Source of the DNA: Nageia nagi
Taxonomy: Eukaryota > Pinophyta
NCBI GenBank assembly: GCA_050084985.1
Contig: JBITNC010000001.1
Span: forward strand, 178,188,001-178,252,000
Length of the DNA: 64,000 bases
Direction of reading: 5' to 3'
This document shows positions 24,387-34,975 of this stretch, piece after piece. A model generated the notes under the pieces. The model searched no databases and was not told the origin of the DNA. It saw only the letters and a program-made list of their open reading frames with translations. A program made the translations under genes and the position numbers. The stretch's first letter is position 1; every line of letters starts with the position of its first letter.

Positions 24387-24910
24387 TTGTTGTTTTCCTT
24401 CTCCAAGATAATTTTACACTTGATAATTGCATATATTGGAAAGTCTCTACATCCTTCCATTTTTTGTATATCCTACAATCATGGAATTAATCATTATACA
24501 TGCATTTTTAACATTCTTGGTCATGCAATCTATCTTGGGGAAGCTTTGAACTTCACCTTCTGCATGGATTGCATGATACTCATAAAATGATTATTCTAAA
24601 AACTAAATGCCCATAGAAATATGAAATAGTTCTTTAGCCTTGTGTAATATTTCATATTTTGCATACATGTCTATCAGGATAGTCACAAACACATGATGCA
24701 TGATGCAAACATAGTTTCATGGTCCATAATGATTGTAGGATTCATAAATTTTTTGAAAGAATGCAAAAATATTCAAAGCAACAATTTCTCCTAAGTTCAA
24801 AAATACCCACAAACCTTGAATTAGGTATGTGGATGTGTCAAATGAAAATAATGGAATATGTTGTGGGATCCTTAATTGCATGGCATGTATCAACATTTTT
24901 TTACAAATAA
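24387..24910 (+). pseudogene. PPR E-motif fragments, plus strand
   Basis: CISYNHGINHYTCIFNILGH and YLGEALNF, later SSKIPTNLELGMWMC, give E-domain pieces reading rightward. They are opposite in orientation to the E pieces at 19.7-20.2 kb. Confidence 0.6.
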
Positions 24911-24914
24911 ATTA

Positions 24915-25360
24915 TGACATGTGATATGGAATGATTTAAATACACTATATGATATGATATGAAATGATTTAAATACACAAATTCCCCTTTCCTTTTCAAC
25001 TCAAAAATCTTGAGATGACAAAAAAATTCCAAGTACCTACCTAAGATCCCCATGCATGCCTTTTTTATTTTTATTTTTGGTTTTCACTATATGATGTGAT
25101 ATGAAATGATTTAAATACATCATATGATCCAAAAATTAGCTTAGAGGAGGAAAGAAATTATTCAACATATGATATGAAATGATTTAAATACACCATATGA
25201 TCTAAAAAATGCTTTGGATAAGAAAAGCAATTATTCAACATGTGATATGAAATTATTTAAATACACCATATGATCCAAAAACTGGCTTGGAAAAGGAAAG
25301 CAATTATTTAACTTGTGATATGAAATGATTTAAATACACCATATGATTCAAAAACTTAAA
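24915..25360. repeat. Satellite-like repeat around TGATATGAAATGATTTAAAT
   Basis: At least six copies of GATATGAAATGATTTAAATA with CACCATATGAT, spaced irregularly by 40-80 bp. The same block appears at 22.38-22.5 kb, in the reverse direction at 23.22-23.31 kb, and in a tighter 31-bp array at 53.34-53.53 kb. Confidence 0.75.
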
Positions 25361-25539
25361 ATGATGAAACATTCCAAGTGCCCACCTAAGTTGGCAAAAG
25401 ATATTCTTGTAATACATAGCCAAACTTAGAAAAAACATGTGATTCCCAAGTGTTTAATCATATTATAGTTTAAGGGCACCTTTTTGTAGCCATGAATTGC
25501 ATTTCCTCTAACAATTGCAATACATGAGACTCTATCTGA

Positions 25540-25960
25540 ATCATGTATCATCGACATTTTGCATTCATGTCTATCATGTTATATGTTCCATTTCATTTTT
25601 TTCAAAAAGTGCTATTTGAAACTGTAAAGTATCTTTGAATCATTTTAGCATGATTCTATAATCCTTGATTATAACTATGGTATTCTTGATCATTTGATCA
25701 TAATTAAAAAGCATATTTGAATCTTATTGAGTTATGTTTGCATCATATATCTTTTCAAACAATTACTAGGCCTTGCATCATGTATTTGTATCTTACAATC
25801 ATTATAGATAATGAAATTATATTTGCATCATGCATCTTGTCAAATAATTCCTAGGCTTTGTATCATATGTTTGTATCTTGCAATCAATGTAAATAATGAA
25901 ACTATGTTTGCATCTTGCATCTTGTCAAATAATTCATAAGCCTTGCATAATGTGTTTTTG
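25540..25960 (-). repeat. Tandem S-type PPR modules, about 93-100 bp
   Basis: Three copies of ATTATAGATAATGAAATTAT plus TTGCATCATGCATCTTGTCA with CAAATAATTCCTAGGC (about 25730, 25800-25850, 25890-25940). On the minus strand they encode variants of FDKMHDANIVS, the end of a 31-residue S motif. The period is close to 31 codons. Confidence 0.6.
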
Positions 25961-25969
25961 TAATGCATC

Positions 25970-26683
25970 CACTTATTTTCTTCAACCAAATCCCTAAATT
26001 TCAGACTTTTTTTTTTTTTAGTTTAGCATTCAATATTCTAGGAAAGAACCATATGATCCCATATAAGCTTGATAATCCTGCTAGCTAGTTCAACACTCAC
26101 ATGGCAAGATTGGTCAAGAATCCAAGGTAACCAACATTGATAAAATTTTTTGGTGTTCACTCCTCAACACTCACCCTATTGAGAAGACACTTCAAAAGTA
26201 ACCTCACCATTCATATTCTACATCCTATGTGTAATAGGATTTCTAGTCATAGCATAGTGGTTTTCTACTCAAGGCTCATACCACCTGAGAGATTACACTT
26301 CCACTAAGTTAACATATTCACCTGATGATAACTCTCCATCTCATAGAAGTAGATTATTTGTCTTAAGAAAATTTCTATTTGAGCAGGTAGCATCACTTAT
26401 GGAACAATCGTCATACTCCTATATGCTAAATGCAAGTGGTATTACTACTAATTACCTCACCTAGTAATAGTAGTTTTCTAATTGCTATCCCCACCTGGCT
26501 CACATGTCGAAGGATATGAGTGACTAATATACCCATAACTATCAGCTAGGCCCACCATGTGGTTCAACATCCCCATGCACATAACTTTGGGGGCCATGGA
26601 TATTAAAAATTATCCTCAAGTGGTTGTTTAGTCTAATTTATTATTAAATACATTGACAAAAAGAATCACCTATGGCCTATATA
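25970..26683. other. No recognisable gene
   Basis: Sequence between PPR copy A and the Ty3 element. It contains a T12 run near 26005-26020 and no coding signal. Confidence 0.3.
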
Positions 26684-27063
26684 TATTAGGATCCCACATC
26701 CTAACATTTTACTATTAGTATTAGTATTTTATGAAATTGTCGACCTATATTGTAAACCATAATATTATGATTGTAAGGGTGGGGCCTGATTTTGCATTAC
26801 TATTAGAGTTAAGGTTAGTTTATTATGAATAGATATAAGTGTGTGGAGAAAGGCATCTTGAATATTATTTTTCACTTTTGGAGTTGTAAGGAGGTAGCCC
26901 CCTCAAAGTGGAATCCTATCCTTATCTACTTATTGTATTTCATATTCTATTTATTAGCACATGCTTTGTTATTTCCAATAGATAGTTGTCATTTTCCTAT
27001 TTCAAATTGATATTCATTTTATTTCCATAATATTTCTCTTTTCATAATTGTAGCATCATAACA
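26684..27063 (+). repeat. 5' LTR of the Ty3 element
   Basis: 380 bp. It matches the 3' LTR along its length but lacks about 30 bp after AGGTAGCCCCCTCAAAG. It starts TATTAGGATCCC and ends GCATCATAACA. Confidence 0.9.
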
Positions 27064-27065
27064 TG

Positions 27066-27077
27066 TAGTATCAGAGC
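27066..27077 (+). other. Primer binding site (Met-tRNA type)
   Basis: TAGTATCAGAGC, one base from TGGTATCAGAGC, two bases after the LTR end. Confidence 0.85.
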
Positions 27078-27851
27078 TCTTTCTAGGGCCATTTTGCTAT
27101 AGAAAAAAAAAAAAAATTCTTAGAGGTCTAAGCTAGAAACCCTATACCAAGGGTTTTAAAATATCCAAGAGGATCTATCATTTTTGGCTAAGCACACTTG
27201 CCCATAAAGCTGTGTGTGAAGTGAGGTGCAAAACAATTTGTACCAATACCCAGGCCTCAAATAGAACCCTACATAGAATTGGATTCCACGTACCAAAAGG
27301 TATATCGAAGACTATCTAGGCTATAAATGAAAACTAGGTAGGAAGTTATGTCGATCATATGTAAATTATAATGCACTAGCAAGTGCCATTGAAAAGTTAC
27401 TTATCACAAAAGCCATCTTTGCAGCCTCTTTCCTTATGAAAGTTGGATAGGAGGGATGTTTAGCCAAGCCTATAGAGCAAATAATCCTTACCTTAGAATC
27501 ATTTTTTCATATAAAAAACCTATATCCATGAAGCAAAATGTATGGCATGCAATTTTTTAGAGCTACCAAAAATAGCAATTCAAAGGTAGCAAAAAGTTCA
27601 AAGCTAAATAACTAAAAATCTATACCATTTCAGTAGTTTTTAACAAAAGTAGATAGACCCACAGATGTAAAAAAAAGGTCTAAGAGTTTGAAAATCATCA
27701 TCAGGAGACTTATCCCAATGTGATTATTTTTTCAAGCTGATCATTTTGATATATTACACCCATACACTGTTTTGGGCACTTTCTAAAAATAGCAATTTCT
27801 AAAAATAGCGATTTCCAAAAATATCAGCTTTAAAAATAGTAGTTTCCAAAA

Positions 27852-28980
27852 ATGGCACCTGAAATAAGATCCCAAATAGCAACATGAGCTGATCCTACTA
27901 TGATTACATTTCAAACTATGATCCAACAAATGGTAGATACACTTACCAGTACATTCAGGGTAGAAATCCAATAAATATAGACCCAAATACAAACCCTTGA
28001 TAGTAAATGTGATAATGTTCAACTAAGTCTTAGTCATACCAACAATGCATCCAGTTCACAGTAATCAAGGCAATTGAGAAATCCATAAGGGTATCATCAT
28101 AAATTTTAGAGCCAAAAAGCTGGTTTCATTCCTCCTCACACAACCAAATTAGATTTTCCTTGATTTGATGGAGATAATCCCATTGGCTGGATTTATAAGT
28201 CTAGATATTATTTCACTTTGAACCAAATTTCAAAAGATTTGAAGGTGCACATGGTAACTTTTCATTTGGACTATGAGGCTCTCCAATGGCATTAGTGGTA
28301 CTCAAAAATGCATCCTACTCCTTCATGGGATGAATTTACTTAACAATTATTGATCCATTTTGGTCCTAGTGACTATGAAGATTTCACAAGGGCATTGACC
28401 AAGTTATGTCAAAGTACAATAGTCAAAGAATACCAAAATCAATTTTAGAAATTGGTAAATCACACAGAGGGGTTGGATGATGCATTTTTCACAAGTTGTT
28501 TTATCAGTGGATTAAAAGAAGAAATTAAACTAGAGGTAAAAATGTTTAATCCCAAAGCTATTATCGATGCTATTGCTTTGGCAAAGCTTGCTAAAGATAA
28601 AGCCAGTGCTCATCAATGAAATGTAAGACCCCCATTCACAAAAACACATAATATTTCCCATTCCTTTAATCACATAGGTGCCCCACCATCAAATTGCACA
28701 ATGCAAACTAAAAAGTTGACATGGGAGGAAATGGAAGAGCATTGAAAAAAGGGCTTATGTTATAATTATGATGAGAAATTTGTTCATGGTCATCGTTGTT
28801 CTCAACAAAAGTTATATTTGCTTGATGCTAATTCTCTTAAAGAGGAGGAATATGAGAGTGCACCCGAAGAGGCTACAGAGGAAATTATAGATGAGGAGGC
28901 CTCAATTATCTCTTACAATACATTGGTAGAAATTACTACCCCTCAAAGTATGAAAGTTAAAGGGTTTTTTAAAAGCACCC
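27852..28980 (+). pseudogene. Ty3 Gag, broken
   Basis: The ATG at 27852 begins MAPEIRSQIAT, a usual chromovirus Gag start, and meets a stop at once. The capsid core is clear at 28240-28480: FHLDYEALQWH, PTPSWDEFT, LLIHFGPSDYEDFTRALTKL, VKEYQNQF. Then come GLDDAFFTSCFISGLKEEIK and AIIDAIALAKLAKDKASAHQ. The nucleocapsid knuckle at 28758-28799 reads CYNYDEKFVHGHRC; the second zinc Cys is Tyr (TGT to TAT). About 800 bp of leader precede the start, with short AAAATAGCAATTTC repeats at 27785-27850. Gag would build the particle; this copy cannot. Confidence 0.8.
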
Positions 28981-28984
28981 CCTC

Positions 28985-31900
28985 ATAATATTATTGGATT
29001 TGGAAGTACTCATGATTTTATTAATCCATGGGTGGCTAAGTTTGCTGACTATTACATACACCCTACAAATAATTTTGAGGTTATGGTTGGTAATGGAGGA
29101 AAAATAGCATGTAAAGGCACATGTCACAATGTCAAACTAAGCATGGACCACTATACTTTGAAAAGTGACATGTACGCTCTACCACTTGGGGGATGTGATA
29201 TAGTTTTGGGGGTACAATGGCTAAGGACTTTGGGCATAATGCAATGGAATTTTGTAGAGCTATGGATGACCTTCAAGATATATGAATAAGAGCATACTCT
29301 CAAGGGATTACAGGGTGGATCTGTATAAATTATGAGCTCACATCGTATGGAAAAGATCTTATGAAAAACTAGAAAAGGGATGCTAGCACAATTATACTCT
29401 TTATCAATCATCGAATCTGAATTCATATAGCCTAAGGATCTACAGCCCATCTTAAGTAAGCATTCAAGTAACTTTGAGGAACCAATGGGCTTACCACCCA
29501 TGTGATCTAGTTGGTGCCGAGAAGTCACCAATCAAACATTCATCCTTATCAGTATCCTTGTTTATAGAAAAATAAAATTGGTTAAGAAACTATTGGATGT
29601 AGGAGTAATCTAACCTATCGTAAGCCTATATTCTTATCCAATTATATTGGTTCATAAGAAATATGGTTCATGGCATATGTGTGTGGATTTTAGGGCCCTA
29701 CAAAAAATTACCATCAAGGACAAATTTCCCATCTCGATCATTGATGAATTATTGGATGAACTACATGGGGCAAGATATTTTTCCAAGTTGGACCTACGAT
29801 CTAGGTATCACCAAATCCACCTTAGGGAGGAGGATATACCAAAAATTGCATTTTGAACCCATGAGGGCCATTATTAGTTCTTGGTCGTGCCTTTTGGCCT
29901 CAAAAATGCTCCATCCACATTTCAAAGTTTAATGAATTAGGTGTTTCATCCATTCCTCAGGAAGTTCATTTTAGTTTTCTTTGATGATATCTTGATCTAC
30001 AATAAGGCATGGCAAGAACATATAGCACATGTTGACCAAACCTTACAAATTTTAAAGGAACACCAGCTATATGCAAAAAAATTAAAATATTCATTTGGCA
30101 AGAGGGAAATTGATTACTTAGGCCATATTTTATCTGAAGAGGGAGTTAAAGTGGATCCATAAAAGATTACTGACATGCAAAATTGGTCTATTCCTACAAA
30201 TTTGGAAAGTCTTCGAGGATTTTTAGGGTTGATAGGCTATTATAAAAAATTTGTGAAGGATTATGGCAAGATTGCAGCACCTCTAACCATGTTGTTGAAA
30301 AAGAATGCATTCCAATGGTCCCCTCAAGCTAAGATAGCTTTCCTTAAGCTCAAGGAGGAAATGTGTTCCACCCTGATATTAGTAATGCTTGATTTTTTCA
30401 AAACCTTTGTGATAGAAAGTGATGCTTATGGAGTAGGAATCAGGGTAGTATTAATACAGGAGGCGCATCCCTTGGCATTCACTAGTAGAGCACTCTTTGG
30501 TAAAAATTTGAGTAAATCCACTTATGAAAAAGAAATGCTTGCCATCATTCATGCAGTTCAATGTTGGAGACCATATCTCATTGGTCACCATTTCATCATC
30601 CTCATAGATCATCACAGTTTGAAATTTTTTATTGAGCAATGCATTTCTATGCCTGAGCAACAAAAATGGGTGACTAAATTATTGGTGTATGATTATGAGA
30701 TAGTATACCATAAAGGTAAAGAGAATGTGGTTGCTGATGCTCTGTATAGAATATTTGAAGATCAAGTACTACTGCAAGCTCTTTTGTCTCCTATTCCTCA
30801 ATGGTTGGATAAAGTTAAATAAGAGTGGGTAGAGGATAGCTCCACCAAAGAATTATTAAAATAGATCACTCAAGATCCCATGAGTAAACCACACCACACA
30901 TGGCATGATGGTATTTTGAGATTCAAAGGTCGAATTTTGTTACCATCTCCTTCAAAATGTAAATCAAAAATACTTTCCAAATTACATTCCACACCTACAT
31001 CAAGACATAATAAATTTTTGAAAACTTATAAATGGGTGGCACGGTCATCCTATTGGACAAGTATGAAATTGGATATCAAGTAGTTTGTGGTAGCTTATGA
31101 TGTGTGTCAATGATAAAAGGGTGAGACAATGGGTACTCCAAGACTCCTTCAACCTCTTCCCATACCTACTTGTACATGGACCAATATCTCAATACATTTC
31201 ATTGAAGGCCTTCCTAAATCCAATGGTAAATTAGTTAGTGGTGGTTGATTGGTTATCCAAATATTCTCATTTTGGTTCATTGGCTCATCCCTACAAAGCA
31301 ATGATAGTGGCATAGTTATTCTTGGATACAATTTTCAAACTACATGGCATGCCATAGATGATTATCAATGATCATGATCCCACTTTTACAAGCCATTTTT
31401 GGTAAGAGCTCTTTAAGCTACAAGGTGCCCAACTAAACATGAGCTCAACATATCACTTGCAAACTGATGATTAGATTGAAATTGTTAACAAATATTTGGA
31501 AACATATTTAATTTATTTTACTTCAACATAACTATGCATTGGGTACGATAGCTTCCCTTGGCTGAGTGATGGTAAAATACATCTTATCATTCTACCAGCA
31601 AGATGACCCTGTATGAAGTAGTGTATGGTCAAGTCCACCAATAGTCACCTCGTATGTTGCAAGTACAAGTAAAGTTTAGGCAATTGACTTAGCTTTAGTT
31701 ACTCAAGATGATATTCTTTATTTGCTCAAGGATAACCTTCAGATAGCCAACACCATATGAAACAATAGGCTGATCAACAATGTGTAGAAAGGGAGTTCCA
31801 AGTAGATGACATGGTCTTTCTGAGGTTGCAACCTTATCATCAAAAATCCTTAAAAATAAAAGGCCCTAAAAAATTAGCCCCAAATTTTTATGGTCCTTAC

Positions 31901-32010
31901 AAGGTGTTATAGCTCATTGGCCTAGCTACATACAAATTGAAGCTTCCTACTTCTTCCAAGATTCATCTAGTGTTTTATCTCTCTTATCTCAAGAAAGTGG
32001 TTGGATCAAA
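28985..32010 (+). pseudogene. Ty3 Pol: protease, RT, RNase H, integrase (broken)
   Basis: Protease at 28990-29285: the active-site region reads TTATTGGATTTGGAAGTACT, one base short of a Leu-Asp-Ser-Gly-Ser-Thr coding run, so the frame breaks at the catalytic site; the flap and ALPLGGCDIVLGVQWLRTLG follow. RT at 29560-30130: [46 protein letters not shown] and VFFDDILIY, with both catalytic Asp present at 29983-29988. RNase H at 30370-30740: VIESDAYGVGI, SKSTYEKEMLAI, LIDHHSLKF. Integrase zinc region at 30950-31110, where one Cys of the CxxC pair reads Tyr (AYDVCQ). Integrase core from 31180, where the first catalytic Asp reads His (SIHFIEGLPKS, codon 31195-31197). C-terminal domain near 31800-32010: NFYGPYKVL, YKLKLPTSSKIHLVFYLSYL. 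Stops occur near 29857, 29881, 29938, 30163, 30820, 30862 and 31081. Confidence 0.85.
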
Positions 32011-32059
32011 GATTTAAGTTTAGACATAATTACTTGAATTGGCAAAGAATGGATCAATG

Positions 32060-32215
32060 GTAGTTGTACCTAAGGCAATTTCATATCAATGTTCATGGTA
32101 GCTTCATAATCGCTCCATCACAGAAGTCCCTATGTAGTGGCAAGGCATGGCACCAAAAGATGCAGCATGAAAAATACTTCATCAACTGCAGCAATAGTTT
32201 TCACACTTCAAGCTT
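32060..32215 (+). pseudogene. Chromodomain-like Pol tail, decayed
   Basis: VVPKAISYQCSW, then LHNRSITEVPM, W.GMAPKDAA. The order 'hydrophobic-L..R......VLV.W.....EDATWE' of chromovirus tails can be traced, but key aromatic and acidic residues are lost. In active elements this domain reads histone marks and steers insertion into heterochromatin. Confidence 0.45.
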
Positions 32216-32248
32216 TGAGGATAAAGTTTCATCCTAAGAGACGTGGTA

Positions 32249-32658
32249 TGTTAGGATCCCATATCCTAACATTTTAGTGTTAGTATTAGTATTTTATTAA
32301 ATTATCGACCTATATTGTAAATTGTAATATTATGATTGTAAGGGCAGGGCCCGATTTTCTATTACTATTAGGGTTAGGGTTAGTTTATTATAAATAAATA
32401 GAACTGTATGGAGAAAGATATCTTGAACATTATTTTTCACTTTTGGAGTTGTAAAGAGGTAGTCCCCTCGAAGCAACCTATGATTCTATTACTATTCAGT
32501 AAAATCCTATCCTTATTTGCTTATTGTTGCTATTTTGTATTCTATTTATCAGCACATGCTTTGTTATTTCCACTAGATAGTTGTCATTTTCCTGTTTCAA
32601 ATCGATATTCATTTCATTTTTGCAATATTCCTCTTTTCATAATTGTAGCATCATAACA
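32249..32658 (+). repeat. 3' LTR of the Ty3 element
   Basis: 410 bp, TGTTAGGATCCC to GCATCATAACA. The purine-rich AAGAGACGTGGTA (32236-32248) just before it is the plus-strand primer tract. Confidence 0.9.
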
Positions 32659-34290
32659 TACTAATGATAAACTAATGTTCTCAAATAGTGAAGAAGGTAC
32701 AAGACACCATGCATAATATAAGTTCTAGGGTTTAACACCATTCAACTTTTCCCAAGAAGTGTACATCAGAAGTATTGGTTATAGGCTTGCTTAAGAATTC
32801 ATATAATTATATTTATCCCATACACATTGTATCACATATATGAATCTATTTTTTAAAAGTCCTCATGCATACATAAAGCAGTAAGTTGGAAGGTAAGTTC
32901 TAGACACTATTGCTACAAAAGTAATGTAACGCTAAGTGATCCTCACACAAGGAATATTCTTTTTGTTTATATTTTAGCGAAGTAGGTTTACTTGGCAAAG
33001 GTTCTCCATCGTTTTCCTACATTATTACATTCATTTCAAAGGTTCCTTTGGGTCGGATTATTCTAGATTCTAATTATAAGTTAGATTAGGTTTTATCCCT
33101 TAAACTATGATCATTAAATATCTTGACCTTATGATTTAAAAAATCTTATTTATCCTAAAGGATCCCAAACGATCCCATTTAATCCCATTGGGTCCCATTT
33201 GTACCCATTTTGATCCCAAGAGTCTCTAAAATTTTTCAAATGATCACAAATTGTCATTTGGAACCTTAGTTTAAATTTAGGATTGATTCTAAGTTGTTGG
33301 GATAATTTTGAATTTGTCGGGATTAATAAGCTACTTCTATAGGAATATATGATTCATTATTTTCATCAACCCTTAATAATTTGTAATACCCATTAACCAT
33401 TTTCATGTAAAAATAAATACTAATTCCTACTTCTATTTACTTAATTGTTACTAATTAAAGCATTAATCATAACATTTAACAATTATAATGTTGTTTGTAA
33501 GGAAACTCATTAAATCACAATGATAGTATTTTCCAAACACAAAATCACCTACTTTTCATTTACCAGTCATTATACTAACAAGAGATAAATACAAAACAAT
33601 CCTTATTGATCATTTCTAAGTTAATAATCAATTACAATAAGGATGAATACATCTCGTAAACTTCATTTGTCAACATCTAAGATAATGACAAAGCTTTCAT
33701 ACACTTATTACAACGGAAATTAATACATCATAACTATAATACAAATGAGGTATATTACATCATCTCTTATTAATGAATTAGTAATTTATCATTATCTCGC
33801 TATAGAGCACTTTCATCGATTTTCGAGTTGCAAACATCTTCATAGACCTTGGTGGATGGGTCGAGGACTAGGAGGGAGGAGGATCAGGCCAACCCATTAA
33901 TTTTTTTTTAACCATTAATGCAAATGACTATCATTTCAAACTAATCTTATGGACCTCAAGAGGTTTTTAAAATCTTCCCATCTTTGGTCATATGGTGAAT
34001 ATTGAAGATCTAATCATTACTTATAGATCTTCTTTAACAACATAGTTCATTATACATCCTCAATAGTATTTCAAATTTAATTCATTAATGCTCTATTACA
34101 ATTATTTTCAATCTTCTTTTTATAACAAAACTTCTCATCATAAATAGATTAGGGAAATGAAAAGTTCTTCTATAATATCAAAAACTTAAATATAGAATAA
34201 TCATAACAACTGTAATCCATCATCTACTTCCATGATCCACATTTTATAAAAGATAAATTGATCAAAATAATATTATAAGGTTTGTACGCT
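32659..34290. other. No recognisable gene
   Basis: AT-rich DNA. At 33165-33235 GATCCCATT/GGTCCCATTT units repeat five or six times. A purine-rich stretch lies at 33850-33885. No frame or repeat pair is found. Confidence 0.3.
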
Positions 34291-34297
34291 GAAACTA

Positions 34298-34659
34298 TTA
34301 TGATATGTCCAAAATGTAATAAAGGAGGGAAGTATTATTTGAACTATAGTTAATTATATTTCCGGAAGTGAGTAATGGCATCATTTGCATAGCATCTCTC
34401 ATTAGATACAACAATATGTCGTAAATCCTTCAAGTTAGTAACACTACACAACATTTATATGTATATATATGAATTGTTTCATAAAACAATTTCTAGAATA
34501 AATGTAGAGAGGTAAGAAAAGAAGCTCATACGCGGAAAGGACTTTTTGTTTCTTAAGCAAATTTTGGTGAAGCCAAGCTCTGCATTCTTCAGCGTGAGTC
34601 AATCCGAGAGCGGGCGCACAACGCTTAAGGGCAAACCCAAATTCTAAAATCTTCGCCAT
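34298..34659 (-). CDS. Putative small two-exon host gene, unidentified
   Basis: The minus-strand ATG at 34659 lies in a typical plant start context (TTGATGGCG). Exon 1 (34659-34532) encodes MAKILEFGFALKRCAPALGL, then HAEECRAWLHQNLLKKQKVL. It is markedly richer in G+C than its surroundings. A GTATGAG donor at 34531 and an acceptor ending TTGAAG at 34428 would define a 104-bp AT-rich intron, after which the frame stays open to a stop at 34298. The predicted protein is about 85 residues: a basic, Cys-containing N-terminal half, then hydrophobic IYDILLYLM and a low-complexity tail. A TACTAAC branch-like motif lies only a few bases from the acceptor, which is too close, so exon 2 is less certain than exon 1. 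I do not recognise the family. It could be an exon of a longer gene or a pseudogene. Confidence 0.35.
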
Positions 34660-34735
34660 CAATTTTCCAGTTTATACCTTTTTGGGAACTTGAAATGATG
34701 TGAAGATATATCAAAGTGTAAGCAAAAATGGTTTC

Positions 34736-34972
34736 ATGGCCAAAGCATATAGAAAACATAAGGCTCAAGAATTGTTTGACAAAGTTTTAGAATTGAAATT
34801 GTTTGCAGGATCTGCACAGAATGAGTTCTCTGAAAGCACGCTGCCAAAGCAATATTCAGGAATATAGCCAAACACTGAAAACTTTACCATCATTTTTCCA
34901 GCATGTGACAGGTTTGGAAATACAGGGAAAGAAGACATCAGTACTACGTCTGATACAACTAAAACGTGATAA
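34736..34972 (+). pseudogene. PPR-like fragment unlike the repeat family
   Basis: From ATG 34736: MAKAYRKHKAQELFDKVLEL, SESTLPKQYSGI, a stop at 34865-34867, then PNTENFTIIFPACDRFGNTG. 'KAQELFD' is the end of one PPR motif and 'SGI.PN...F....PAC...G..G' is the next. The frame ends in stops at 34970-34975. Base composition and sequence differ from the KMHDANIVS family elsewhere, so this may be an independent PPR pseudogene. It lies 76 bp from, and divergent to, the small putative gene on the minus strand. Confidence 0.5.
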
Positions 34973-34975
34973 CTT

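Larger units (their letters stand above)
19300..25965. repeat. PPR-derived repeat region, copy A
   Basis: About 6.6 kb made of recurring pieces. One class is antisense PPR modules such as GCATCATGCATCTTGTCAAA, the reverse of FDKMHDA codons. A second is AAGTGGTAAGTTGGCAAAAA-type blocks. A third is TGATATGAAATGATTTAAAT blocks. PPR pieces read mainly on the minus strand between 19.4 and 22.3 kb and 25.5 and 25.95 kb, and on the plus strand at 24.4-24.9 kb. The same pieces occur at 36.6-38.2 kb and 53.1-57.9 kb. Purine-rich blocks at 19205 and 23370-23470 (GAGAGGAGAC, GAGGCGAGACC) resemble the CT-rich block next to the CACTA-type right end at 57.9 kb, read on the other strand. No transposon end could be fixed here. 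Confidence 0.65.
26684..32658 (+). mobile_element. Complete Ty3/gypsy element (chromovirus-like), inactive
   Basis: 5975 bp with both LTRs, PBS, gag, protease, RT, RNase H, integrase and a chromodomain-like tail in Ty3 order. The LTR ends are TGTTA...TAACA (the first TG is TA in the 5' copy). Flanks are ATATA on the left and TACTA on the right, so the 5-bp target duplication is imperfect or lost. Gag and Pol lie mostly in one phase with scattered stops. The tail after integrase (ITEVP...MAPKDAA) resembles a chromodomain, which would place the element among chromoviruses of the Tekay type; that clade call is inference. Confidence 0.9.

Noticed and set aside
26679-32663. Target duplication for the Ty3 element
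   Set aside because: Flanks ATATA and TACTA do not match well enough to claim one.
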